Position numbers and translations under genes: made by a program
Part shown: positions 16,339-24,927 of the stretch, piece by piece
Numbering within the stretch: the first letter of the stretch is position 1
Layout of the letters: every line of letters starts with the position of its first letter
Assembly: GCA_002842515.1 (NCBI GenBank)
Contig: PHDC01000001.1
Coordinates: 310,001-374,000 of the forward strand
Direction of reading: 5' to 3'
DNA from: Bacteroidetes bacterium HGW-Bacteroidetes-5
GTDB lineage: Bacteria; Bacteroidota; Bacteroidia; Bacteroidales; UBA932
Length of the DNA: 64,000 bases
The notes under the pieces: model-generated
Databases searched by the model: none
Told to the model about the DNA's origin: nothing
Seen by the model: only the letters and a program-made list of their open reading frames with translations

Positions 16339-19300
16339 TTGGTTTTTATTGCATTTCTGCCAATAGGAGCCTATCTTGCCCTTCAGATGCCTGCTCTACA
16401 GACGTGGAGTGCCCGTAAAGCGGCAAAGTCTCTGTCAAAGAGACTAAATACAGAGGTATCTATAGGCAAGGTCTACTATATATTTTTCAATAAACTCATA
16501 ATAAACGATATAACAATCTTATCATCTCCAAAGGATACCCTATTAGATTGTGGTAAAGTGTCGGTTACACTCTCTGCAAAGGATATTATTAAAGGCAATT
16601 TTAGGTTTGGACACATACATCTCTATGACGGCATCTTAAATCTTGTAAATGAAACCGATTCAACCACAAACCTTAGTAGAATAATTAAAGGGTTTTCAAG
16701 TAAAAGTGTTAGTGATTCAACTAAACTAGAACCGGATATCTACGCACACGAATTTAAGCTGGAGAATTTCAGGTTCAATATGTTAAACCCCTTTTCACAA
16801 GTTAAAGAGATAGATCCCCAAGTAATAAATTTTTCTGACCTCTCTCTAAGCAACATAAATCTTGAAATAAAAAGGATTACATTTCATAACGACACCCTTA
16901 AAGCAGATATTAAAAACATAAGCTTCCTGGAAAAGAGCGGTTTTCGTACAAACAGATTCTCTGCAAATTTGAGTTTAAGTTCCAAAATAATTGATCTGAA
17001 AAACCTTATAGTGGAGGATGGTTATAGTGAACTGAATGCCGAGAGGTTCTCTATGTATTTTGAAAATTTCAGTGCTTTTTCTGACTTTCTTAACAGTGTG
17101 AAGATGGAGTTAAAGCTAAACAGCTCTCTTTTAAACCTTAAAACTGTTTCAAAATTTGACAAATCTCTGGCAAACAACAATCTTACATTAAATGTTACCG
17201 GTCAAATAAACGGCTCTGTGTCAAATCTAAAGACAGAGAATCTAATGGTATCTTCCGAATCTGGGCTTACATACGCCGACATTAATGCTCGAATATCGGG
17301 ACTTCCCGATAGTGATCAGACTATGCTCTTTGTCGATATAAACAGTGCAACCACTACGTCATTGGACCTGGCATATATAATATCATCCTTAAACAGTACT
17401 AAACCCATTGAATTTCTAACTAATCTCTCTCCCTTTATCAAGTATAACTTCAAAGGGAGGCTTGCAGGTTTGCTGGATGACTTTGTCGCAAACGGAAATC
17501 TTACCTCAAACATAGGCGACATTTATATGGATGTTCTGATTAGAAGAAACAACAGACGAAACGGGCTTGATCTTATAGGAAACTTAAGAAGTGAGCAGTT
17601 GAACATCGGCAAATTAATCAACAACAGCTCAGTAGGAAGAATCACACTCAATACCAGAGTCAACGCTCTATTAAGAGAATCAGGAGCGGGAGGAAGCGAG
17701 TTTAAAATTGATTCCCTTTTCATTAGAGAGTTTGAGTTCAATAACTATCCATATAGAAATATTGCCGCAGTCGGAAGTTACTTAAACAACACTTTTGACG
17801 GTAAGGTTATTTGCAGGGACCCTAATCTGGATCTGATTTTTCAAGGGATTATAGGGATAAACCTAAAATCTGTATCATATTATGACTTTTATGCAGATGT
17901 AATTTATGCAGATCTTGCTGCACTGAATTTTGATAAACGAGACTCTCTCTCGGGTGTCTCACTAAAAATGTTGGCAAATTTTACTCAGAGCAACAAAGGA
18001 GAAATTGACGGAACAATAAATATTAAAGGTCTAAATTTTACCAACAGTAACGGAAAGTTTCCGATTGGTGATATCTCCGTTCAATCCAACTCCAGTCAGG
18101 ATAAGTTCAATATCTATTTGAGATCTGCTTTCGCAAATGCAACCTACAGAGGTGATGATTTTATCACAAATTTTATAGATAAATTTTCAAATATCACACT
18201 GCACAGCAATTTAAAGGCTATATTCCCGGTGAGCCGGGGCGATTTCTCTTCCGGGAACAACAAGAGATACTCTTTTAATATTGAGTTTAACGACACCAAA
18301 TCTATAAGTCAGCTTGTTATGCCGGGGCTTAACATTGCGTCCGGAACCTCACTTAAAATTGATATTGACCCTCAAGAGAATGTTTTGCTGGATTTAAAAA
18401 GTGACAGAATTGGATATAAAAACACCTATTCAAACAAACTGGCCCTTCAGGTAAAAGGTAACACTAAAGAGTTGACATCTCGTATTACCTCCAACAGGCT
18501 TCACCTGGCAGGTTTTAATCTTGACAGTAGCATCGTCTCAATGACCCTCAAAGAGAATCTGCTAAACATAAAAAGTGAATATAAAAACCAGGGCGAGTTT
18601 AAAAACAGAATGGATTTTACATCCAGCGTACTCTTTACCTCTTTGGGTGAAGGAGATGATTATATAACAGATATCTCAATAGATCCGTCGGAGATATTCC
18701 TTAACGGAGAGAGGTGGAATTTTGCAAAATCCAAGATTGTAAAGCAAGATAGCACATATGTGTTTCACGAATTCAGACTCTTCCAGCAGAATCAGTATCT
18801 GAATATAGACGGTATAATATCTTCAAACCCTTTCGATACCCTTTCGGTCAACATTAAAGATATTGACATCTCTCCCCTGAACAACTTAATAAAAGAGGAT
18901 CTTAACATTAAGGGGAGGTTTACCGGTAATGCCCTTGCCATAAACCTTTACAAAGAGCCGAAGATTTTGTTAAATATAACCGGGAGGGAGATAGAGATCA
19001 ATAACAGTCCTTTGGGAGAGTTGGACATTATAAGTGAGTGGGATAATAACTCGGAGCACTTTAATCTAAGGCTTTCTAACAGATTGTCACAAAGAGAGCC
19101 TCTCAATATTACGGGAACTTACAAACCAAAGGGTAATTATCTGATTGCAGATGTGCTGTTTGATACCTTCTCACCAGCCTATTTTGAGCCATTTCTTACC
19201 GGAATAATTTCAAACAGTAAAGGAGGCATTTCAGGCTCAGTAAGGGCAGAGGGGCCGCTTGACAAACTTAATCTGTCGGGTAGAAACACTTATGTAAACA

Positions 19301-20802
19301 ATCTATCGTTAAAAATTGATTTTACAAATGTGATATATACACTCAACGGGCCATTCTCCATAACCGAAAAAGGGGTTACCTTTAATAATATCGCAATAAA
19401 AGACAGACTTGGTAACATTGGTCGTGTTTCAGGGGGGTTGAGTTATAACTATTTCAAAAACCTCGCCCTCAACACTATTATCAATTTTACAAATATGGAA
19501 GCACTTAACACAAAAGAGGAGGATAATACAGATTTTTACGGAAATGCCTTCGGTACAGGCAGGTTATCAATAAGTGGTCCATTGCAAAAAATTCTAATTG
19601 ACATATCAGTTACAGCGAACAAAAACACCTCTATACATATTCCTCTTACCTCTGCTACAGAGGTGAGCAGCAAAAATCTGCTCACATTTACCCAGGCAGC
19701 TTCCGAACTCTACAACAAAGATGGTGTTATAATTGAGCAGCAAGAGGCTAAATCATCTACTGAACTGCAAGTCAAATTGAGGGCAAATATGACTCCGGAT
19801 GCTGCTATGCTTATTGAGATCGACAAAAGTGTAGGAGACATTATAACAGGTTACGGCAGTGGACTAATAACCATTGACATAAACCCATCCAGGGATATAT
19901 TCAGTATTACCGGTGACTACATAATTCAAAGTGGTTCATATAAATTCGTGCTTCAAGGTTTTATTGAAAGAGATTTTACAGTTCAGGAGGGTGGAAGTAT
20001 CGGATTTAACGGCGATATAATGAAGACAAACCTCAATTTGACAGCTAATTACAAAACGAAAGCCTCAGTTAACACACTTATTGCAGATACCAGCTCTGTT
20101 GCCAACAGAAGGACGGTAGACTGCCAGATAAATATGAGTGGCCCGCTGATGAACCCAAGACTTAGTTTTGCCATAGATATCCCGGATATTGATCCGATAA
20201 CCAAATCTAGAGTAAACGCAGCCCTCAATACAGATGACAAAGTGATTAAGCAGGTTATGTCACTTCTGGTCTCAGGAAGCTTTATTCCTGATGTACAATC
20301 AAGTATCGTAAATAACTCCACTATTCTCTACTCAAATGCCACTGAGGTGCTCTCCAACCAGATAAACAAGATCTTTAATCAGCTGGACATTCCATTAGAT
20401 CTCAGCTTTAATTATCAACCCGGACAAAATGGACGGGATATTTTTGATGCTGCAGTATCTGCACAACTTTTTAACAACAGAGTAGTTGTGAACGGGAATA
20501 TAGGAAGTTCAAAGTATCTTAACAAATCCTCAGGAGTGGTTGGAGACCTTGATGTTGAGATAAAACTGGACGAGAGGGGGAGGTTCCGTGCAAAAGCTTT
20601 TTCCCACTCTGCAGATCAATACTCTAACTATCTGGATAACACTCAGAGAAATGGAGTCGGTCTGGTGTATCAAGAGGAGTTTCGCTCGTTTAAAGAGTTA
20701 ATAAACAGCTTTTTTATTAGCCGAAAAAGGAGAGAGCGTATTCTTGAGAGATCGGCGGCTATAAAAATGCCTGAGGAGATAGCAGTTGAACTGAGAGATT
20801 AG
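16339..20802 (+). CDS. TamB-like translocation/assembly module protein (DUF490)
   Basis: This is a 1487-residue protein with one N-terminal membrane anchor and a very long beta-rich body, ending in the DUF490/TamB C-terminal domain (about 1100-1450; VVNGNIGSSKYLNKSSGVVGDLDVEIKLDERGRF in the last 100 residues). TamB-like proteins span the periplasm from the inner membrane and move phospholipids to, or help assemble proteins in, the outer membrane. No ATG or GTG suits the start. TTG 16339 cuts into the membrane helix, whereas the frame is open back to 16285 and ATT 16303/16306 would give IIHTFKKISIALLV, with the expected basic residues before the anchor. The last four bases overlap the end of convergent mtaB. 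Confidence 0.88.
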   Translation: MVFIAFLPIGAYLALQMPALQTWSARKAAKSLSKRLNTEVSIGKVYYIFFNKLIINDITILSSPKDTLLDCGKVSVTLSAKDIIKGNFRFGHIHLYDGILNLVNETDSTTNLSRIIKGFSSKSVSDSTKLEPDIYAHEFKLENFRFNMLNPFSQVKEIDPQVINFSDLSLSNINLEIKRITFHNDTLKADIKNISFLEKSGFRTNRFSANLSLSSKIIDLKNLIVEDGYSELNAERFSMYFENFSAFSDFLNSVKMELKLNSSLLNLKTVSKFDKSLANNNLTLNVTGQINGSVSNLKTENLMVSSESGLTYADINARISGLPDSDQTMLFVDINSATTTSLDLAYIISSLNSTKPIEFLTNLSPFIKYNFKGRLAGLLDDFVANGNLTSNIGDIYMDVLIRRNNRRNGLDLIGNLRSEQLNIGKLINNSSVGRITLNTRVNALLRESGAGGSEFKIDSLFIREFEFNNYPYRNIAAVGSYLNNTFDGKVICRDPNLDLIFQGIIGINLKSVSYYDFYADVIYADLAALNFDKRDSLSGVSLKMLANFTQSNKGEIDGTINIKGLNFTNSNGKFPIGDISVQSNSSQDKFNIYLRSAFANATYRGDDFITNFIDKFSNITLHSNLKAIFPVSRGDFSSGNNKRYSFNIEFNDTKSISQLVMPGLNIASGTSLKIDIDPQENVLLDLKSDRIGYKNTYSNKLALQVKGNTKELTSRITSNRLHLAGFNLDSSIVSMTLKENLLNIKSEYKNQGEFKNRMDFTSSVLFTSLGEGDDYITDISIDPSEIFLNGERWNFAKSKIVKQDSTYVFHEFRLFQQNQYLNIDGIISSNPFDTLSVNIKDIDISPLNNLIKEDLNIKGRFTGNALAINLYKEPKILLNITGREIEINNSPLGELDIISEWDNNSEHFNLRLSNRLSQREPLNITGTYKPKGNYLIADVLFDTFSPAYFEPFLTGIISNSKGGISGSVRAEGPLDKLNLSGRNTYVNNLSLKIDFTNVIYTLNGPFSITEKGVTFNNIAIKDRLGNIGRVSGGLSYNYFKNLALNTIINFTNMEALNTKEEDNTDFYGNAFGTGRLSISGPLQKILIDISVTANKNTSIHIPLTSATEVSSKNLLTFTQAASELYNKDGVIIEQQEAKSSTELQVKLRANMTPDAAMLIEIDKSVGDIITGYGSGLITIDINPSRDIFSITGDYIIQSGSYKFVLQGFIERDFTVQEGGSIGFNGDIMKTNLNLTANYKTKASVNTLIADTSSVANRRTVDCQINMSGPLMNPRLSFAIDIPDIDPITKSRVNAALNTDDKVIKQVMSLLVSGSFIPDVQSSIVNNSTILYSNATEVLSNQINKIFNQLDIPLDLSFNYQPGQNGRDIFDAAVSAQLFNNRVVVNGNIGSSKYLNKSSGVVGDLDVEIKLDERGRFRAKAFSHSADQYSNYLDNTQRNGVGLVYQEEFRSFKELINSFFISRKRRERILERSAAIKMPEEIAVELRD

Positions 20803-22085
20803 ATTACAACCTGAACAATCTTCCCGATAAGATCTTTATTATAGGGTTGCTCAACTTTTATATAGTTTCTAGAATATCCATACATCTTTCCCCCTTTGGC
20901 TGTGCTTTCAAAAAGAACCTCCTCTACTCTTCCGCTATTTTGATAAATAAATTTATTGTATAGATTGTCCGACAATGTGTTAAGCAATGTTACCCTGTGG
21001 CTCTTATCTGAATCCATAACCTGATTTTCATATTTGGCAGCAGGAGTGTTATTGCGTTTGGAGTAGGGGAAAACGTGAAGGAAAGAGGGGGATGTCTGCT
21101 CCAGAAAGGTGTAGGTGTCATTAAAATCGCTCTCGCTCTCTCCCGGAAATCCGACAATAACATCAACCCCGATAAAGGGATATGGAATATATTTACGAAT
21201 CATCTCCACCCTGGCAAGGAAAAGTTCTCTTGTGTATCGTCTCTTCATTAGTCCGAGAATCTTGTTGCTTCCGGATTGTAGCGGAATATGGAAATGTGGA
21301 AGAAACTTATTGTTTAACGAGATGAATTTAACTAACTCCTCTGTGAGCAGGTTGGGCTCAATAGAGGAAATTCTGATTCTCTCGATGCCCTCTACCCCAT
21401 TAAGTTGGTAAAGGAGCTCTTCAAATCTCTCGTTTGTGCTTTTTCCAAAATCTCCGGTATTAACACCTGTCAAAACTATCTCCTTAATACCTCTTGCAGC
21501 GATCTCATTTGCCTCTTTTAAGATAAAAGCAATAGGATGGTTTCTGCTTTTGCCTCTTGCCAAAGGGATTGTACAGTAGGTGCAGTGATAGTCACATCCA
21601 TCCTGAACCTTGAGAAAAGATCTGGTTCTGTCGTCAGATGAGTAGGCAGGAAAAATTGTCTCAACTTCGGATATAGCACAAGAGTAAGCTCTTGCAGATG
21701 AGTGTCTCTCTCCTGAAATATCATCTTTTTCCCTCAATTGAGATACCCTCATAAAGAGATTTGATTTTTGATCTGCCCCCAAAACCAGATCGACCCCCTC
21801 TATATCCAAAATCTCCTGAGGTTTTAGTTGTGCATAGCACCCGGTTACTGCAACAATTGCATCCGGATTCTGCTTATGAAGCTTCCGAATTGCACTTCTG
21901 CACTTTTTATCTGCGTGCTCAGTGACAGAACAGGTATTTATTACATAAATATCTGCATAGCCTCCGCTAGGGACCTTCTCATATCCGTTTTCAACAAACT
22001 CTCGTGCAATTGCGGAGCTTTCGGAATAGTTGAGTTTGCAGCCCAGAGTAAGAAAGGCTACGCTGTTTCCTCTTCTGCCGCTCAT
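20799..22085 (-). CDS. mtaB: tRNA t6A37 methylthiotransferase MtaB
   Basis: The 428-residue protein is a radical SAM methylthiotransferase: N-terminal UPF0004 domain with cysteines C16, C52 and C83 for one iron-sulfur cluster, radical SAM core with C164, C168 and C171 (DGCDYHCTYCTIPLARG), and a short C-terminal TRAM part. MtaB adds a methylthio group to t6A at tRNA position 37, the base made by TsaD. Its opening FLTLGCKLNYSES distinguishes it from RimO and MiaB. The start overlaps the folB stop by one base (TAATG), so it is coupled to folB and the methyltransferase gene. Its end overlaps the convergent TamB-like gene by four bases. Confidence 0.94.
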   Translation of the reverse strand: MSGRRGNSVAFLTLGCKLNYSESSAIAREFVENGYEKVPSGGYADIYVINTCSVTEHADKKCRSAIRKLHKQNPDAIVAVTGCYAQLKPQEILDIEGVDLVLGADQKSNLFMRVSQLREKDDISGERHSSARAYSCAISEVETIFPAYSSDDRTRSFLKVQDGCDYHCTYCTIPLARGKSRNHPIAFILKEANEIAARGIKEIVLTGVNTGDFGKSTNERFEELLYQLNGVEGIERIRISSIEPNLLTEELVKFISLNNKFLPHFHIPLQSGSNKILGLMKRRYTRELFLARVEMIRKYIPYPFIGVDVIVGFPGESESDFNDTYTFLEQTSPSFLHVFPYSKRNNTPAAKYENQVMDSDKSHRVTLLNTLSDNLYNKFIYQNSGRVEEVLFESTAKGGKMYGYSRNYIKVEQPYNKDLIGKIVQVVI

Positions 22086-22471
22086 TATGACTCTTTTTTA
22101 TAACTCCTGCTCATTACCACTCTGGATGCCTCTACTTTACCCCCTATGGGTGGGTTAAGTTTAGATATAGAGACCTGAGCCCACTTTATTGTCGGAAAAT
22201 CTCTATGTGCCCTCTCAAGAATTCTTAATGCAACATTTTCAAGTAGTTTTGATGTTTTCTCAATCTCCTCTTTTATCATATTGTAGAGCTCCTGATAATT
22301 CAAAGCATCGGATAGAGTATCGGTGATACCCGGCCTCTCCATCTCTGTCTCTACGGAAAAATTGACCGTAAACCTATTACCTATTATCTGCTCCTCTTTA
22401 AAACATCCGTGATATGCATAGAACTCCATTCCAATAAGTTCTACAAGATTCTTTTCGTCTGTTATGTTCAT
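22085..22471 (-). CDS. folB: Dihydroneopterin aldolase FolB
   Basis: From ATG 22471 the product has 128 residues, beginning MNITDEKNLVELIGMEFYAYHGCFKEEQ, where YHGCF/EE is the folB signature. The enzyme converts 7,8-dihydroneopterin to 6-hydroxymethyl-dihydropterin in folate synthesis and forms an octamer in the cytosol. Length fits the family (about 120 residues). An upstream in-frame ATG would add five residues within the previous gene. The start overlaps the end of the preceding methyltransferase by four bases (ATGA), so translation is probably coupled. Confidence 0.93.
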   Translation of the reverse strand: MNITDEKNLVELIGMEFYAYHGCFKEEQIIGNRFTVNFSVETEMERPGITDTLSDALNYQELYNMIKEEIEKTSKLLENVALRILERAHRDFPTIKWAQVSISKLNPPIGGKVEASRVVMSRSYKKES

Positions 22472-23166
22472 AATATAAATACACAAGGTTTTTTGTTAAT
22501 TGAGGGAACTCCCTTTTTCCATTGCTCAATCGATCGTGTCTTAATAAATGCGTCAGCCAAGGTGATATTAGACGCAATAGTCAGAAGTGTTGTCTCTGAA
22601 CAGACCGTCAGCAGGTCTGCCAAAAGGGCTTCATTTCTATATGGGGTCTCAATTATTATTTGACTCTGCCCGGTTTTGCCGGCCAATCTCTCAAGCTCTT
22701 TTATCTTTTGACGACGCTGGTCGCTCTTTATGGGAAGATAGCCTACAAACGAGAAGTTCTGCCCATTTTTACCGGAAGCCATCAGCGCCAACATCAGAGA
22801 TGATGGTCCAACCAAAGGTACCACATCTATCTCGTTTTTATGTGCCAGAGCTACCAATAGCGATCCGGGGTCGGCAACTGCCGGCAAACCCGCTTCACTA
22901 ATCATACCAACATTTTTTCCCTCTATAAGTAATGAGAGATATGAATTTATCTCCTTTTCGGATGTATGCTCGTTTAGCAAGTAAAACTCAAGAGAGTCAA
23001 TCTTTCCCTTAAGACCTGCATTGGATAGATATCTTCTTGCGCTCCTTAACTCCTCTACTACAAAATAGTTTAGTTCGGGTATGACCGACAAGGTACCCAG
23101 AGGAATAACGTCGGATACGAGAGACTCTCCCAATGGAGAGGGAATGAGATACAGTGTGCCTTTCAC
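22468..23166 (-). CDS. SAM-dependent tetrapyrrole-methylase-fold methyltransferase (RsmI-like)
   Basis: From GTG 23166 the product has 232 residues, starting VKGTLYLIPSPLGES. The open frame continues 54 codons further upstream but would run into the divergent MBL gene and has no conserved content. The fold is that of the TP_methylase family, with the SEAGLPAVADPGSLLV block typical of the 16S rRNA 2'-O-methyltransferase RsmI and its Bacteroidota relatives. It is shorter than RsmI (about 280) and differs in its N-terminal motif, so the exact substrate, rRNA C1402 or another, is uncertain. It is the first gene of a probable folB-mtaB operon. Confidence 0.85.
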   Translation of the reverse strand: MKGTLYLIPSPLGESLVSDVIPLGTLSVIPELNYFVVEELRSARRYLSNAGLKGKIDSLEFYLLNEHTSEKEINSYLSLLIEGKNVGMISEAGLPAVADPGSLLVALAHKNEIDVVPLVGPSSLMLALMASGKNGQNFSFVGYLPIKSDQRRQKIKELERLAGKTGQSQIIIETPYRNEALLADLLTVCSETTLLTIASNITLADAFIKTRSIEQWKKGVPSINKKPCVFIL

Positions 23167-23237
23167 TACAATAATTTTCGCAAAGGTATTAAAATTTCCT
23201 ACCTTTATAAATGTAAAAACAATAGATATCCAATCTA

Positions 23238-23996
23238 ATGACAAGATTAACATTCCTCGGAACCGGAACATCACAAGGGGTCCCTGTAATAGGATGTAAC
23301 TGCGAAGTGTGTAAATCTGAGGATTCACGGGACAACAGACTCAGATCCTCTGTAATTTTCGAGGACAACGGAAGTACTCTGCTGATAGATGCCGGTCCGG
23401 ATTTCAGACAACAACTCTTAAGGGAGAGTATATCAAATATGGATGCAATTCTATTGACCCACGAGCACAAAGACCACACCGGGGGGTTGGACGATATAAG
23501 AGCAATTAACCATTTAAAAAAGAGAGTGGTTCCTGTATATTGTGAAAAGCGGGTGTTGGAGTCGTTAAAGAGAGAGTACTCCTATGCCTTTGATGGTCTT
23601 AAATATCCCGGTGCTCCGGTATTTGACATCAGATTTATTGGGAATAGCACCTTCAGGATAAATGATACAATTATTACTCCAATAAGGGTATATCACTATA
23701 AACTACCTGTACTGGGTTTCAGAATTGGCAACATTGCATATATTACAGATGCCAACTACATTCCTGAGGATGAGTTTGACAAACTAACCGGGCTTGATAT
23801 CCTGGTAATCAACACAGTAAGGCGAGAGCGCCATATATCACATTTTTCACTTGATGAGGCTATAGCTATTGCAAAGAGGACCGGAGCAAAAATGTGTTAT
23901 CTCACTCACCTCTCTCACCAGATTGGCAAACACTCAGATCTGGCAGATTCCCTGCCTGCCGGCATAATGCCTGCATACGACGGACTAAAAGTTTAA
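23238..23996 (+). CDS. MBL-fold metallohydrolase (PhnP-like)
   Basis: The 252-residue cytosolic protein has the metallo-beta-lactamase signature H75-E-H77-K-D79-H80 in LLTHEHKDHTGGLDDIR, preceded by GTGTSQGVPVIGC and a CNCEVC zinc-ribbon-like cluster at 20-25. Later histidines (YLTHLSHQIGKH) complete the dinuclear site. This arrangement matches the PhnP branch (phosphoribosyl cyclic phosphodiesterase), but no phosphonate genes are near and Bacteroidota homologues are mostly uncharacterised, so the substrate is open. It begins 71 bases from the divergent methyltransferase start and is followed after 10 bases by the TIGR01777 gene. Confidence 0.88.
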   Translation: MTRLTFLGTGTSQGVPVIGCNCEVCKSEDSRDNRLRSSVIFEDNGSTLLIDAGPDFRQQLLRESISNMDAILLTHEHKDHTGGLDDIRAINHLKKRVVPVYCEKRVLESLKREYSYAFDGLKYPGAPVFDIRFIGNSTFRINDTIITPIRVYHYKLPVLGFRIGNIAYITDANYIPEDEFDKLTGLDILVINTVRRERHISHFSLDEAIAIAKRTGAKMCYLTHLSHQIGKHSDLADSLPAGIMPAYDGLKV

Positions 23997-24006
23997 AAAT
24001 ATTTCT

Positions 24007-24849
24007 ATGGGTGATTTTAAGTTAGTAACAGGAGTCCTGGTGGGAATAACCGGATCGTCCGGGTTTATCGGGACCAATCTTGTGCGCCACCTAAAAGAGT
24101 GCGGCTACACGATTATGCCTTTAAAAAGAGGGTTTCCCCTCGAACTGGCTAGTAAATGTGATATCATAATTAACCTCTCAGGTGCTAGTATCAACAGAAG
24201 ATGGAGCAATAACTATAAGGAGATTCTAAAGAGAAGCAGGATTGAAACTACCCGTAGGGTTGTGGATGCGATAAAAATGAGTAAGAAGGTGAAACTTTTA
24301 ATCAGCGTATCTGCAGTTGGTATCTATCAATATGACAATGGTTATACAAATACAGAGATTGATGCAGTATATGGAGAGGATTTTCTGGCAAATCTTTGTA
24401 AAGAGTGGGAAAAAGAGGCCTTTAATGCACAGAGTTGTGCCCGGGTCGTAGTTGCAAGATTGGGGCTGGTTATCTCTGAGAGCGGAGGTGCACTTGCAAA
24501 GATGCGACTCCCTGCAAAATTTGGTATTGCAGCAACTTTAGGAAGAGGTACACAAATGATATCCTGGATAATGATTGAAGATCTGCTTCGGGCCTTTTCC
24601 CATATAATCTCTAACGAATCTCTTTCCGGAGTTGTAAATATGACCACACCTTACCCAATATCTAACAGAGAGATGACAGAGATAATTGCAAAGAAAGAGA
24701 GATCTCTGTTTAATATAAGGGTACCTGAATCAATACTCCGTTTACTTATGGGTGAAGCATCTATAGTTATTACAAAAGGGCAAAAAGTGATTCCCCAAAA
24801 GCTTGAAAAAGCCGGTTTTATATTCAATCAACCCACCTTTTCTATCTAA
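24007..24849 (+). CDS. TIGR01777-family NAD(P)-dependent epimerase-like protein
   Basis: The 280-residue product is an extended short-chain dehydrogenase with the N-terminal nucleotide-binding motif GITGSSGFIGTNL (about 13-25) and the middle NLSGASINRRW block that defines the TIGR01777/YfcH/SDR39U1 group. The C-terminal DUF1731-like part (about 225-280: VPESILRLLMGEASIVITKGQKVIPQKLEKAGF) is present. Members are of unknown substrate; plant relatives affect plastid function. It sits 10 bases after the MBL gene and is probably in the same transcript. The start ATG 24007 leaves a slightly long leader of about 11 residues before the first strand. Confidence 0.88.
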   Translation: MGDFKLVTGVLVGITGSSGFIGTNLVRHLKECGYTIMPLKRGFPLELASKCDIIINLSGASINRRWSNNYKEILKRSRIETTRRVVDAIKMSKKVKLLISVSAVGIYQYDNGYTNTEIDAVYGEDFLANLCKEWEKEAFNAQSCARVVVARLGLVISESGGALAKMRLPAKFGIAATLGRGTQMISWIMIEDLLRAFSHIISNESLSGVVNMTTPYPISNREMTEIIAKKERSLFNIRVPESILRLLMGEASIVITKGQKVIPQKLEKAGFIFNQPTFSI

Positions 24850-24865
24850 AATTACTCTCTGTTTC

Positions 24866-24897
24866 CTTGAATTTCTAAGCTTTTTTTGGTAAGTTTG
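24866..24897 (+). promoter_or_regulatory. Bacteroidota-type promoter for the KamA-like gene
   Basis: CTTG at 24866-24869 and TAAGTTTG at 24890-24897 (exact TAnnTTTG) are 20 bases apart, giving a start near 24904 and a leader of about 24 bases. Confidence 0.55.
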
Positions 24898-24927
24898 TAA
24901 GTATCCACTTCAAAATTATCATTAATA

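Noticed and set aside
22468..23328. Long N-terminal extension of the RsmI-like protein (start at 23328)
   Set aside because: It would overlap the divergent MBL gene by about 90 bases and has no conserved sequence; GTG 23166 gives the family's usual start.
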